Source: Strigops habroptila (Eukaryota; Chordata; Aves; Psittaciformes; Psittacidae). From it: a stretch of 64,000 bases of DNA. Both the position numbers and the translations under genes were made by a program. The stretch is from contig NC_044288.2 in the NCBI RefSeq assembly GCF_004027225.2, positions 16,130,744 through 16,194,743 of the forward strand, written 5' to 3'. Shown one piece after another: positions 14,343 to 27,268 of the stretch. The stretch's first letter is position 1; every line of letters starts with the position of its first letter. The notes under the pieces were generated by a model. The model did not search any database and had not been told where the DNA came from. It saw nothing but the letters and a program-made list of their open reading frames with translations.

Positions 14343-15544
14343 TAGTGCTAGTGCTAGTTCTGTCCCTGCACCAAGCAGTGATGACAGCCTGACAGCCTTT
14401 CCCAGGCCCATCGTGGTTCTCTTCCACTTTTTTCACTACCTGACTCACACTTTGGGGTCCTGCTGTGGGGTACATATAGGTTAGAACAATGGGAGCGCTG
14501 ATGCTTCATTGGGTTGGAGGACTTGGCTTGGCTGCCTGGCCAGGACCTCTTGCAATTGCCTGATCCCTTGTTCCATCTCTTGTATAACCTAAACTCGATG
14601 GGTTTTCCCAAAGGGTGACAGATCACAGCTCTGATCCCATCACCTCCTGGAAGGCTGCAAAGGTTACTTTATGCTCCTGAAACCCCATCCCCTGCCTCCC
14701 TTTGGACATCCTACACTGCACACGTGAGGGCCCTGCAGGCAGGGAATCAGTGTCTGGGCAGCAATCAGCAGTGGGGACAGTTCTGCCTTTCCTAAGCAAG
14801 TCCAGTCAAATCAAACTAAAAGATTTATGAGTGTTTTTGTAATGATTTGAGCTGTTCAGGAGCACTCCCTGCAGACTCCAGACGGGTTTGGGGGGGGACG
14901 TGCTCTTCTGAGATGTTTCCTATTTTTGTCAGCACATTGAACATAGCCTCTAAATTAAAATCTTCTATTTCAAGTCTATTTTGATCAACTCCACTTCCTT
15001 CAGTTTAAAAGATACAATAAGAATAGATGAGCTCTTACAAATTAAAAGCCTCTCTTGCTTAACAAATTGTATCTCTGCAATAATTAATTGTATGGAGAGA
15101 GATTCCAGCCCTACGTTTTTGGCCTCATTCCAGGCTGTGTAAGGGGAAAGAGAAAAAAAATGTGTATTTGGGAGTTTGTTTCCTCACCACGTCGGTTCCT
15201 GCGCTTCCCATGCAACACAGGATGGGTCTGACCAGTCCACATGGGGTGAGCCCATCCCAGGCACAGCAGTGTCTGCTCTCCTCCATCAGCACGGCTGTCA
15301 CCAAGTGCCTGTCGCAAGCATCAGCTTGTGGTTTGCAGGGGGGAGGTTTCAGGCTCATTTCACCGCCTGCTTTGATTTTTTTCCATAGGTGATTATTATT
15401 AAGACAGCAGGTCTTTTGCTGTGAGCTACTACTGTTGTTCCCAAATTGATGGTTCCCAGAAGCTGATGGTATGTAGGGGTTGTATATATGGAAAATGTGA
15501 AAGCAATGCATGGGTTCTGGGGCAGCTGCTGCTAGCTATGCCTC

Positions 15545-15850
15545 CTGTCAGGTGCTCCAGGACTTTGGGACTTTGTCCAACCTAAACTTCCTTAAGAAAT
15601 TCCTTTCAGTGCATAAATATCCTTATGATGAGTAAGTCTAAATTAATCTTAGTTTCTGCAGTCTAAGCCCTTAGTTTCTATTTCCCCTAACATAGGGTAG
15701 GGAGCTCCTACTCTCCTTCCCTGTGGCAAAACTGCAGGTTATGACATCTCTCCTTCAAAATCTTTTCAGTCTTTTCCCACAGGACATGTCCTCCAGGCAC
15801 CAATCTTGTGTGCTCCTCACCCTTGAAGCTTTTCAGCCAGAAAAGCCTCC
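15545..15850 (-). mobile_element. Ancient, degraded CR1-type LINE fragment
   Basis: Read on the + strand, TTTGTCCAACCTAAACTTCC and the later block TTTCCCACAGGACATGTCCTCCAGGC match, in order, the antisense of CR1 (CTGTCCAACCTAAACCTCCC and CTCACAGGACTTGTGCTCCAG). It is highly diverged with indels. It ends about 500 bases before the younger CR1 copy and is a separate insertion. Confidence 0.5.
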
Positions 15851-16350
15851 GTGAAGAGGATGGTCATAGGTAGCTTTGCTCACCTTGGTAAATTCTTCAC
15901 ACTTGAGACAAGGGGAAGGCTGCTGTCAGCTGGGATCAAGCCCAGGACTGTCAGATGTCCCACCTGCAGCAGAGGACATTCACATTAAGGGTCAGGGCAG
16001 AAAGATCCTCTACTTCTTTACCCCATTCCATGTGCAGCTGCAGCTGCCAGGGAGCAGCATCCCACAGCCACAGCCCCCATTTTCACAGTTACCTGCAGTG
16101 GGACATGAGATGGAGATTGCAGCAGTTTGGCACAGAGGCAAGGCAGGTTGCAGGCAGGGTGTCACAGCCTCTGGCCTGGCCTGGGAGCTTGCCCACACCA
16201 CTGCAAGGAGCTACCAGCGAAGCGATGCTGCTCCCTCCCCGGGTGCCCTTGCTGTCAGGGTCTGTGTGCAGGGACCTGCTGGTGACATGCATCCATACCA
16301 ATGCCCAGCTCCTCATCTGATGCTAGAAGCAGCTCAGCACCACACTGGCT

Positions 16351-16505
16351 TCATAGAATCATAGAACAGTTTGGGTTGGAAGGGACCTTAAAGCTCATCC
16401 AGTCCCAAGCCTCTGCCATTGGCAGGGACACCTTCCACTAGACCAGGTTGCTCCAAGCGCCATCCAACCTGGCCTTGAACACTGCCAGGGATGGGGCAAC
16501 TACTT
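16351..16505 (-). mobile_element. CR1 LINE fragment, 3' end
   Basis: The sequence starts with TCATAGAATCATAGAA, the reverse complement of the CR1 3' terminal repeat. It continues with the familiar stretches GGTTGGAAGGGACCTTAAAG, GGCAGGGACACCTTCCACTA and CATCCAACCTGGCCTTGAAC. It is a 5'-truncated copy on the minus strand with modest divergence, so relatively young compared with the other CR1 pieces here. The right end fades after about 16500. Confidence 0.93.
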
Positions 16506-19500
16506 CATGGTCCCTCTGCAACCCTCGGTCCTTGCAGGGCCTCTCCTTGCCCCTTCTGCCTGCACTCACAGGTCCCAGCGCAGGGCCCAGGAAGGGTGTG
16601 AGCTGGCAGCAGCAGCCAGCAGCCTACCTGGGCAATGCCCGCGTCCGGTCCATGCTCCGAGCTCCATGCTCCTTGCCAGCCCCATGGCGGTCCCGCTGCA
16701 GGGGAACATTTTGCTAATCCTTTCATTCCTGCCCCGTGCCCAGCAGCACAGCCTCCTGCCAGCTCTGCAGGGAAATGCTTCAGAAGCACCTGAGTCTCAA
16801 GCAGGCAAACCTTCCCTGTGAAGCGAGAGGGTAGGAGTTGGCTTCCAGCCCTGAGAAGTCCTAAATCGCTCAAACAGCATCAGAGCAGGAGCAGACCGGA
16901 CTCCACTGGCTCCAAGCTAAAACCAGACAGCTCATTCCTGCAGGAACTGGCAGACCTTCCTGACACAGGGCCCAAAAATGCCGGGAGGGGTCTGACCAGG
17001 GCTGTATCCCGAAGCATCCCATCCTCCCACTCTTCTCCTGGACCAAGAGCAACCCATGGCTCAGCCTCCTTCACACCCAGAGGGGGCATCAGCTTTGCAC
17101 AGCCCCAGATTAACCTGCTGCCACAAGATATCACCCAGGCCACGATCTCAGCAGCGTTTGGAAGAGGATTAAATATTTATCTGGAAAACAAGGACATGTA
17201 CAATTGCATTTGGCAGGATTAGTGCTAAAGCCCATAAAAGACCCACTCATCAGAGCCATAACCGGTTGCTCCCTTCCTGGGGATGCCTCGTGCACACTGG
17301 TGGGTACGTGCTATGCCAAGGCTCCCACTGCCCTCCCAGCCTTATGGCCTGGGGGAAATGATTGTCACCTCCTCCCAGAGACCTCAGCCTTTCCTTCTTC
17401 TCTTTACAGTGCGTCAGAGGGACAAAAACCCCTGAACCGGTGTCTACAAACTGCTCTCTCCCTATTCTAGGAGTCCCAGTGAATTGAGGACCCTCCTTGG
17501 CCCTTGGGCATGCTGGAAAACATGCGAGCCCTCAACTGCCTAAAGGAGCTCCAACACTAGTGTGAAGCCAGCCAGCACCCTCCAGTCCTCGTTAGAGCTT
17601 GGAGATCTTCGTATAACACAGATAGACTGACAACCTGGAAATAAACCTCTAACATCCCCCCTCTGCACTAGGAGAAGCTTAAGAAATATATGACAGACTG
17701 TGTCTGTAGTTTGACGCTATATCAAAGCAGATGGGGTCCTGCTAAGCCTCCTTGGGATCAGCACTGCACAACCAAAGGGGTGGGAAAGGCCCAAGCCTCC
17801 TTTCCTTCTCCAGTACATGTGTACACTACATGCCTTTGGGCAGAAATATTCCTGGAATAGCCAGGGTTTATGGCATGCCAAAAATACATACACAAGCAGG
17901 ATGTTGCTCTGGACCTCAGCCACAGCACAGCAAGGGTCTCCCATTCCTATGGGGAGCTGCCTGGTGTGCAGGCAACAATGGTTCCTTGCACAGTGCCAGG
18001 CTCCCATGCTGGACTTGCTGGAGATGTTTTACATGTCCTTCCCTTGTAATATTTATTTCCCACAAGTATGCTCTGTCTTACACAGCCCCTGAGAGGGAAT
18101 ATCAGAGATTTCTATCATAATTTACCATTTTGTCCAGGACAAGATTTCACTGGAAAGTATTTGTTTCAAAAAGAAGCAGCATATTAAGACATTGGGAAGG
18201 TCCCTGTCTTGTATTTTTGCCATGTATATAATCCACAGGAAATCAAAGTGTTCAGGTGATTTGAGTGAGATACTCATTGGCCTCCTCATTTAGCCAGGAA
18301 GAGCACCAGTCTTTCCATGCCTTTTTAGGTTTGATTTTTGCAGAGGAAACAACTCAGCACAAGTCCCATTCCCTAACCCTGGGTCTTCTGCCAGAGTTCA
18401 CATAAATGTCTTGGAAGCCCAATGGGACACCCCACCAGCTCCGCTCAGCCTGCACTGCCCGAGGAGCAGCTCCGCACCCAGAGGCTTTGTGTTCTAGGTA
18501 TTTTCTACTCCTCTTCTCCCTCCTCTTTTGGCTTTTCCAAACCCAGCCCAGGCTGAAGAGAGCAGTGCAGAGCTGCACTTCTGATCCCTGCTCAGAGCTC
18601 AGCTGCCATATATGATCTCCCAGGTTGGCTTCCACCTTCCACACATAACTTCACCACCTGAAGCTTTTCAGGAGCTCCCATGATTGCCAAATCTTGCATC
18701 CCTGTTCTAAGAGTCCCAGACTTTCCCTGGCTTCTCTTGTACTTCCCCACCTTCCAGTGTTGCTGAAGCCTTCAATTACTGCTGCTTTACCCACACAGAG
18801 GACATCAGAAGACCTCTCCTTGCCATTTCCTGACTCATTACTCGCTCCATGGCTCAGCAGAGTCCACCTGAGGAATTTCCCAGTTATGAGTGTCTCTGGT
18901 TGCTGCCCGCCCCATGCAGCCCAGCGAGCCTGGCCAAGGTGGCCACGCTGCCAGGGCACACACTGTGCTTTGGCCATCAAGTCTGAAGCGCCTCCTTCCT
19001 TTTTGGAACTTGCCACCACTCACATTTTCCAGCCACAGCATACACAGGCATTGCATCTGCCAGTTCCCAGGTTGCTTCTGCAGATGTGCAGAGCAGAGCT
19101 GTATGTGTCAGCAGGAATGCCCTTGCACAGCTCCTTTTGGCTCTAGGTCCAGCTGCTTCCCTGCACGTCACTGCATGATCCATTCAGGCTGTACTTCTCA
19201 CGCCTCTAGTGCTGCGTTCTCCAGTTAACTCAGATCTAGCATACCAGGCCACACAGCCCCTTGGAAGCTCCATAGCCACCCAGCCATTGCTCAAGGTCGG
19301 AGCCCGAGGACCTCCTGTGCTCAGGGGTTTCCAGAAGTGTTGGGTTCCTCATGACCCAGGCACCTCTGCAAGCCTGAGGCCACTCTGCCACCACATCCCC
19401 AGCACCCTGCATGCAGCATCCTTCTGCAGAGCTGGGACTGAAGGATCCAGCCTGGGGACAAGCAATGGCAGCCTGGCCCCAGCTCCAGCCACCAGCAGCT

Positions 19501-21134
19501 GGGGAAGGAAGCAAGGACCTTTCAGTGGGAGGGATTAGGGCAAGGGGGCTGGAGAGAGGATCCTGCCGCGATAACCAGAGACCTTTATCGCTACATGGCA
19601 CTTTCTTTCCTGACACTTCCAGACATAAGATTGCTCATAGAGCAGAGCCAAGCGAAGGGCTCTGGAATAAATCAGCACCCCAGTGACTTGAGCTGACGCA
19701 GACATTCCTGAGCAGATTTGAGTCTTGTTTTGGAGAATGGATCCCTCTGAGGCCACACACTGCACACACCAGCCACTTGAGAAGCTCCCCGCAGCCAGTC
19801 CCCAGCTCTGGTACCCACACACATTACAGGCTGCTGATCAATGGGAAAACTCTCCAGCTCCAGCATATCATAAGCTTATTAAAGATAGATCTGTGCTTTG
19901 GTCTGCAGAGATAAACACATCAAAGGCATTTTGGTCTGTGTGCCAGTGCCACCAGTATCCCTGTTTGGCAGAGATGGAGGCTGGGACGTGCTCTTCATTC
20001 CCAGCATAGAGCACTGGGGGAGCTCAGCCCAGCGAGGAGAGCAGCAGGATTTGCCCCCTTCCAGCTTGGGGAGCCCAGGGCCACATCCAGGCTGTAATAA
20101 TTCAGTCCCTGGCTATTTTCTCGGAGAACTCAGAAGTGGCTGGTGGGGACTGAAGCACCTCTCATTGTGCATCACTGCCAGTGCTGTTCTCCCCAGGCCA
20201 TGCAGAGCCAGAGGGGTGGCCAGGCTTCTCTGGAGTTCTGCTGGCAGCCTGGGACCTGCTCAGCTCGAGGCAGAGAGCTAAAAGGGAAAGCAGGTCCTCA
20301 CGCAGCTGGCCCAGCAGCTGATATTTGCACAGTGCTTTGAAACCTACAGATGAAAGATTTGAGAGACATGAAAGGCTGTCACTGCCTGTTTGTCATTTGG
20401 TGTCTTTCCTCCCTGCCATCACACATGTTCAGGGGACAGTTTTCAGCAAAGGCAAGTGCAGCCTTGTGGGAAAGATGCCCAGCCCGGAGCATCCCTGCAC
20501 TGACCCACAACGAGCTTCTCCCCGCCTTGGCACAGAACCCCCAGCATGCTGGCATGAGGTCCTCCTGCCACCTTGAGTTGCTCAAGGAGAAAATTCACAC
20601 CCCAACATTGACTGGACTCTAGTTTCCTCCTCCTCCAGTTACACCCCCTTTTTCTTTATCTCTTCCCAGTGCAACCCAAGAGCCTCAATCCTCCCTGTGG
20701 CCTCTCAGTCGTCTCCAAAGGCCCAGCTCTAGGCTTGGCTTTCTTGCCCTCAGGGTGCTCACACCAAGTGCAAAACCAGGTTTGCACTAGGAGCAAGTGG
20801 TGGCATCAGGCCTCCAAGCAGCAGAGAGCCACTCGGGAGGGAGGTTTTGCATATGGCAAGCAAGCTGCAAGGGCCCTGAAACCTTAACGTTAACAAGGAA
20901 GGTGACAGGCAGCATGCAGGGAAGCAGCAGCGGGAGGCAGCAGGCATCCCACACCATTCTGTGTGCCTGGCATGGTGCAGTGGAGCCCAACATGCCTCGT
21001 GTCCTGAGCACGGCTCACTTCCAGCATTTCAAATTTGCCGGATGATAATCTCAGTGTCTTGAGTTCACAGCTCTGATCCCACCCACTTGTGGTCTGACTC
21101 ATGTTGCAGTCACCATGCTGCCTGGATATTGGTA
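16506..21134. other. Intergenic sequence, no gene recognised
   Basis: GC content rises through this stretch and overlapping frames of 100-160 codons appear on both strands. Their composition is that of non-coding GC-rich DNA, with no signal peptide, domain or conserved motif. I see nothing else in it. Confidence 0.6.
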
Positions 21135-21192
21135 CGAGGAGGGAGGGAGGGAGGGAGGGAGGGAAGGAGGGAGGAGAGGAGAGGGAAGGAGG
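21135..21192. repeat. (GGGA)n purine microsatellite
   Basis: GAGG/GGGA units give an uninterrupted purine strand of nearly 60 bases, able to form triplex or G-rich structures. It lies immediately upstream of the possible HRH2 5'UTR exon. Confidence 0.9.
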
Positions 21193-21194
21193 CA

Positions 21195-21320
21195 GGCGCC
21201 TGCAGCACACGCTTCTGCCTTCACAAACTGAGCCGCACACACCAGGGGAAAGTTGGAGGCAGCGCAGCCACCGAGGGCTCCCACCAGCTCAGGGCATTGG
21301 GAAAACAGCATCTCTCCCAG
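21195..21320 (+). other. Possible non-coding first exon (5'UTR) of HRH2
   Basis: A GC-rich segment directly after a GGGA microsatellite ends in the donor-like sequence CTCTCCCAG|GTAAAG (cut after 21320). It precedes the HRH2 coding exon by 5.8 kb on the same strand, and an acceptor candidate at 26731 could pair with it. No coding potential, TATA box or transcript evidence is available, so this is a weak guess. Confidence 0.2.
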
Positions 21321-23699
21321 GTAAAGCTTTTGCCTTACTTTTCGCTTGGTTGTTACTCTGGTAAATCACTTTCTAGGTGAGATCTCAGAGGGGTTGGTGG
21401 GTCCTCGCTAAGGTTGGGGTATGCTAAACGCCCTGCAACGGCCACCCGGGTCAGAGCACAAGGGTGTTGCTCATCGGACCTTTGAGCTATCGTCATCCTG
21501 CTGTGCCTGGAACAGAGGCCAGTTTGGGGACTTTTGCTGCCTGCTGCTGATGGGACCTCTGTAGCAAAGAACATCAGGGTCAGAGGGAGGACATGGGTGG
21601 AGCATGCCCAGGCCCTGCCATGCCTAAGCATCTGCCAGTGTGCAGCATCTCTGCCCAAGCAGCCTCCCCACGAGGTTTACTGCTGAGACAACTTCTTGCA
21701 CCAAGTTGCCTGAGCCCTTTCTCTGGGCACCCGAGCCCCTCCATCCAGCCCTCTGCACCCTGGTTGCAGAGCTTGGTGGGCATTTCCTGGAGCAGGGGTT
21801 GCCCCGAAGCTGGGCTGTAGCAGTGGCACACACGGGTGGATAGTCCCCAGGGGTGTGCAGTGCCCGCTGTCCCCTGGCCAGAGTAGGCTTCAGCAAAGGC
21901 TGTACCTTGGGACTTCTGCTGTGAACTCATGCAGCTCCAAGTACACCCATGAGCCCAGCACCTCTGTTTTCAGTTTTTATCTCTTCCAGGCACCCTCTGG
22001 AAAAGATAAAGTGCTCTCTGCAGATCGAACTTTCAAAATGCTGACTGCTCTGCTGGTTTCCACATACCTCTTCAGGTTTTCTGCTTCCAGGGGCCCCGAA
22101 CTGCCTCTTATCCACAGAGCCTTTTTCCTCCTGGGGAGCACATCAGAGGGAATTGTTGGGAATTGTGTCCTGCCTTCCCCAGCCTCTCTGCTCATGCCAG
22201 AGGCAGTAATTGCTGCTGTGTATCAGTCAGGGTTCAGGCTGGGATGGTGCAGAGAGAGCACTAGGTTCCAGAGGAGACCAAAGAACAGGGAGAAAAGTGT
22301 TTGTGGACACAGCCAGGCAAGACCTCACTGTCCCCCCATAGGCCCGAGGCACAGAAAGGTTGCAAAGGGGCTCTGCAAAAATGAGACTGCAACTGTCTGT
22401 GTGTACCTGTAAGATCACAGGGTAAACTCTGTCTACCGACATGAATGAGGGCACAGGGCACATTGGATGTGTGAGCACCCAGGAGCAGGACACCCAACAG
22501 CCCTGCCCCCAGGAGCGGAGGGGAGACAAGTGATTGCAAGGAAGATATGGAACAAGGGGAGCAAGAACCTCAGCAAGCGCAGGGACAGAGGTGTGCTGAG
22601 GGATGCTATGGGGTGCAGCACTGCATGGGTGGTGTGGAGAGGGGCACAGCCCCTCCAGAAAGGCTGCTCATAAAGTAGAAACAACCCCACAACCTCACCA
22701 AAGCCCTCCACGGACAGCAGGGCACGCTAGCTACTGCACCCCTCTCACGTTTGTCCCCTCTCACATTGCCTTAAAGCCCCGACTCTGGCAAATTCAGTCT
22801 TGTACTGTTACGAGGCAGGCTCATAGCTCTTTCAGAGAATCAAAACTGCCCTTTGCCAGGGTCCCTGCAGCTCCCAGCCCTGCCCGCTCCCCACCATCGA
22901 AACCCAAACAGCCTTTTTCAGACCAGGAGAAATCCCCACCCTCCTGCCCATCACAGCCTTGGCTGAAGTACATCCACGGCGTGCCCAGATGTTTAATCTC
23001 AGGAAGCACTTGGATATAGTTTTAGAAAGATCCGTGATGCTCTGCTGTGAGCTCTGCAGGGCCAGGGAATGTGCTTTGCTCAGAAAGAAGCTAAAGCAGG
23101 AGGCAGAGAAACATTTCAGGTCTGCCCAGAACCATCCCATCCCCAGGACAGAGCTAAACTGCTTCATGTGGAGCCTCTCCTGAACCCACAGCTATCACTC
23201 CAGAAATGCTTCCCAAAGACAGGCTGCCACGTTCAGGCACTCGCTGAGTGCTCCTTTCTGCCTATGTACCATGCTGATGTACCTAGGCGTTTAACAGATT
23301 TTAAACAAACCTGTTTATTATGCCAGAACTAGAAGCACATGAATGGAGAGCAGCACATATATTACCTGCACTGCTGGAGGTAGTCTGGCTGCAAAAGTGC
23401 ACAACGGGCTGAAATTAGCAATGCTGAAGGATTGAGAAGAGGAATAAAAGGCTAAAATGCAACAGAAACATCTCGTGGATAAATCACAGCCCCCTCCCCA
23501 GAGGAGATAATTGCCATTTTAGAAGGGAACGCAGTGGATCAAATGTAACATGGGCTGCAACAGAGCAGAAAATATCTATTCAGGCAGGAGAAGGCAGGAA
23601 TTACTAGGAGAGTTATAAGGAGGCTAATGGGGAGACAATAGTACGTTAAAATGGAAAGATCGTTAATGCTCCGAAGAAGGCTATTAACAGAGTTCTTTA

Positions 23700-24360
23700 A
23701 AAATCAGCCTAGAGATAAATTTTATTTAATGGTTTTCATTAGTGATCTTGGCTCAGAAAATGTGAGTTTCTCTAAGAAAATGTACTGGTGAGAAATTTGG
23801 GAGAAGTTTTGAACTGGATGACGGACTAAGTACTACAGAAGAACCACCAGAGGATCCAAAGATAGACAGAAACACAACAGACTGGCACAAGTTCACATGC
23901 TTAGGGACTAACAGCAAAAATTGCTACTCTAAGCAGCTAAAAACACCATAGGAAAAAATATCTGGCTTTTAGGGAACCCCAGGATGACTGCAACAAAACA
24001 AATGCAACCTGACAAGTCTTCACAGCAGAGATAGCATCCATCAGAGCACCAGCACCGCTGGAAAAGGCACTAGAAGATAACCCAAAGGCGATGCCCTCCT
24101 CTGGTCCCCCACTGTCAGGAGGGTGATTTTGAACCAGGAACAGGTCCAGGCTGTGATAATGAGGATAATCAGGTAAATGTAAAGGCTGCCTGGTGAGACA
24201 GTGCTGGAAGGATATCCTTTATTCAGGCTATTGCTAGAAAGGCTGCCACGGGAAACAGCTGCTCTGCTCATACATCAAGGAGGAAATAAACTTGCTCTGC
24301 CAAAACACAACAGGAGCAGAGGACACAGGATCTGGTATTAAAGGTGGTGACCCGAGCAGA
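23700..24360 (+). mobile_element. Ancient, degraded CR1-type LINE fragment
   Basis: Several blocks follow the order of an old CR1 element on the + strand: TTTTCATTAGTGATCTTGG (like CTTCATCAGTGATCTGG in the reverse-transcriptase region), a GACTAACAGCAAAAATTGCT-type stretch, GAGGATAATCAGG, AAAGGCTGC and AGAAAGGCTGCCACGGG. The reading frame is destroyed. Boundaries are approximate, and the AT-rich sequence 23340-23700 may belong to it. The assignment rests on remembered consensus, not on an alignment. Confidence 0.55.
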
Positions 24361-26713
24361 AAACCAAGGGCAGATGTGGAGTCCCAAAGGGCTGATGCTC
24401 CAGGAGAGACCCCCAAGCTAAGTGCATTGCTGTGGGGACTGTGCTCTGATGGCAGCAGGCTGACCACACAGCCTCTGTCTACACCAGCCCTGCAGCCTGC
24501 TTCCCCTGCAAAGCCATGTCCAGAGGCTGTGATTACTCAGGGGAATGTTTTCATGAGATAATTTGTCCGAGGCATATAGGAAAGTCTCTCACACCCCTGC
24601 CACAGTTCGGGTTGCAATATCCTGCATCCGAGCTGGCAGGTCCTGCCCTGTCCCATGGAGGACCAAAGTCCCAAGGGTTTGCAGGCAGCCAAGCCCTGCA
24701 GCCCATGTGTGCAGGAAGGGTGCCTGTACCTTGAGAGCCACTCCTCTGTGGGGATGGGGACACCTCTGTCCCCTTCATTTGGGAATCCTTGCTCCTTCCT
24801 TCCACAGCTCAGCCCAGTGGCTCCATATCTCACTTGGAAATGCTTTCTACTCCCTGCCTCGAACAGGGGAAGAAGTGCCCATTTCTTGACCTGAGCTAAT
24901 TAGAAAAAGCAATAAGAAACAAAGCTACTTCTGGCCAGGTCTGTGGCACAGGGCTGCACCATGGCACTGCCTGCTCCATGGAGTGCCGAGTGCGCTGATG
25001 CATCCAGAGCTGGGACCCACCAGCAGAGCCCAAGCTGAGCCCTGGCAGAGCCCACGTGAGCTGCGAGAGCTGGTGGCAGAAGCAGGTTGTTGATGTGTGG
25101 TGAAGCAGCCATGTAGGAGGCTGTGATCCACCCACAGCATTTTCCAAGTGTGCTACTCCCCCTATAATTTATCCTGCCATTTCCACATGTTGGAAGCAAT
25201 GAAAAAACATCCTTTTCACTTGGAAATACCCTTCTCTGAGAACAACCTGTTCTCAGCGTTGCTGTCAGTGGGCAGGCAGCACTCAGCTTGTTCCGCACTC
25301 CTTTTGTGCAACGAACAAAGAGCTTTCCATGGCAAGAGCCTGTGCTGCAGCAGGAGGTGAGGAACCACTCCGCGTGCTGCCATCGCAGCTGAAAGCATCA
25401 CGGCCCTCTCCCAACAGCCTTTATCCCAGCACCCAAATTCAGAGGACCCTCCATCTGGCAATGAATTTGCTGTGCTCAGCAGAAGGCTTCCCATGAGCCA
25501 ATTCATCACTTGTCATTCACTTTCAGTTCCTTTCGAAACAGCAGGGCTGCAGGTATCATCTTTAATCTCACCGGTCCAGTCCCCATCTCTCCGCCACATG
25601 GCTCCTGGCAGTTGGTGGCTATTTACTCATGCAGTCTCCCTGGTATACTCCCTCCCTTGGCTCCCATGCGTATAACCTTGAATCAAAGACATAAATCACC
25701 TGAAGAGTATTTCAGCCCGTTCGACATCCTTATCTTGTTCTTGCAGGGTGAGTTTAACTTTAAAATCTCACCCTGCCCTCTGCCAAGACTGGACCTATTC
25801 CTTCTTGTGTTTGTTCCACCACTGTAGCCTGTTGCACCCTGTTGGAAATGAGTTCCACCTTCCTGCACAAGCCTGTGCACCACCAGGGAGGGCTTCAACA
25901 CTGCTCCATGGGCTGCGGGAGCCTGGGGAGCTGAGTCCTGCACCACCCATGAGGACCAGCGCGTCTCTCCTCCACCAGCACAGCAGGGAGGATGGAGGAC
26001 ACCCATCACCTTGACTAGGAAGAGCATGGGGGAGTCCACAGCTGCAGCACAGGCAGCTCCATGGGGGTCCCAGCACAAGTAGTTGGACTCTTCAGCCTGC
26101 TCCCAGCCCCTTATCCTTCTTGTCCCCTCAGCTGCAGGGAACAGGACCTATGAAGCTGTCAGAGCCCTTTCCAGCCACCTCCTTCCCAGGACATTGCACC
26201 ACTGACAAATGGGTACCTTTTTTCCTCTCAGGGTCCTGAGCAGAGCAAGGATTTCCTCTCCGGGCTGTAGGAGCTGGCACAGCTGCTGATGGTAGGGACC
26301 AGCGCAAGGCATGGGATGCAGTGAAGTGAAGATACAAAGGCAAAGTTTAGTGAGACTTACAGCCACACTTCAGAAATTACATAGTTGTGACTAATTTTGC
26401 TAGATTGCATAACAAAAGCACAACTGCTTTCTCAGGAAAACCTCTTTCCTCATCCTCCCAGTCCTCATTTCTATTGTAAGCTTGTAGAAACTTGATGCCT
26501 CTAGAATCCCTGCCCTTCCTTCAACATCCCTACTTCATGTGGGCACTCCTGGGGCTGGAGGGATGCAGCTGCAGGGACAGGAGTGCCTGGCTGCCAAAGG
26601 ACTTTGTAATTCAGGTTTAAGTAAGCTGAAGCATCCAGGGGAGGTGCAGATATCCCATTTCTAAAGGGGTTTGAGAGACAGCTCAAAGAACCTTCACCCG
26701 CTGCAGCTCTGAG
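24361..26713. other. Sequence upstream of HRH2, no further gene
   Basis: No coding exon or repeat is recognised. If the 21.3-kb exon is real, this is intron. Confidence 0.5.
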
Positions 26714-26732
26714 TTGGTGCTTTCTTTGCAGG
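26714..26732 (+). other. Candidate 3' splice site for an HRH2 5'UTR/coding exon
   Basis: A pyrimidine-rich stretch ends in TTTCTTTGCAG at 26731, about 430 bases before the HRH2 start. It would allow a non-coding first exon upstream to join the single coding exon, as is usual for this gene. A weaker alternative is CACTGCAG at about 27052. The choice is inference from motif quality only. Confidence 0.3.
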
Positions 26733-27145
26733 TTGTCCTTGGGAGGTGGCAAATCTCTGTCCCTGCTGGAGCACTGCAGACTGCTGCCACCAACCATACA
26801 TACAGAGCACATGAGACCCCACAAGCCCATGGTTGCTCAGAGGAAAGAAGGCAGGAGAGGAAAAGGGAGCAGTTGAGACCCACCAGCAGCTGCCATGGGG
26901 GACTGGCTCCAGCACTGACCTTCCAGATGGGGCGAACAAGCACAAGCAAGTCACAGGGCCACATCTTTCCCTAGATCATGTCACTCCTAGCATACAAGGA
27001 GTGACACTACATGTGCGAAGTGACTCTGCAATGTTCCCCAATGTCACTGCAGGCCCAAGGTCACTTTGGAAAGGGCTCTAGAGCTGCCTGGTAGAGGCTC
27101 ACGCCGAGAAGCTTTGCAGCCAGTGAGAGCAGGACTGCTCCATCC

Positions 27146-27268
27146 ATGCAACTGCACTATGGATCCGTGCCACAACCATACAAGCTCTCAAAAAAGGATG
27201 GACTTCCCCCTGCAGCTGCTGGTCGGGTCTTGCCTCACCATCCTCATCATGATCACTCTCTGCGGTAA
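27146..27268 (+). other. Upstream ORF (40 codons) overlapping the HRH2 start
   Basis: An ATG at 27146 lies 13 bases before the HRH2 start in another frame. It stays open across the HRH2 start and ends at TAA 27266-27268. Its context is weak (T at -3, C at +4), whereas the HRH2 ATG is strong, so leaky scanning would be needed or expected. It can only act if the mRNA 5' end lies upstream of 27146. Confidence 0.4.

Larger units (their letters stand above)
6861..15544. other. Intergenic sequence, no gene recognised
   Basis: Non-repetitive sequence of moderate GC with poly-A/T runs (7012-7020, 7067-7080), a pyrimidine tract and two small inverted repeats listed separately. No open frame shows family features. 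Confidence 0.6.

Noticed and set aside
1-27000. Exons of SFXN1, the upstream neighbour in mammals
   Set aside because: I looked for recognisable sideroflexin peptides in the open frames and found none; the gene probably lies further left.
27066-27158. 31-codon N-terminal extension of HRH2
   Set aside because: The frame is open, but the codon at 27066 is TTG, not ATG. Alignment with human H2R and the strong Kozak context favour 27159.
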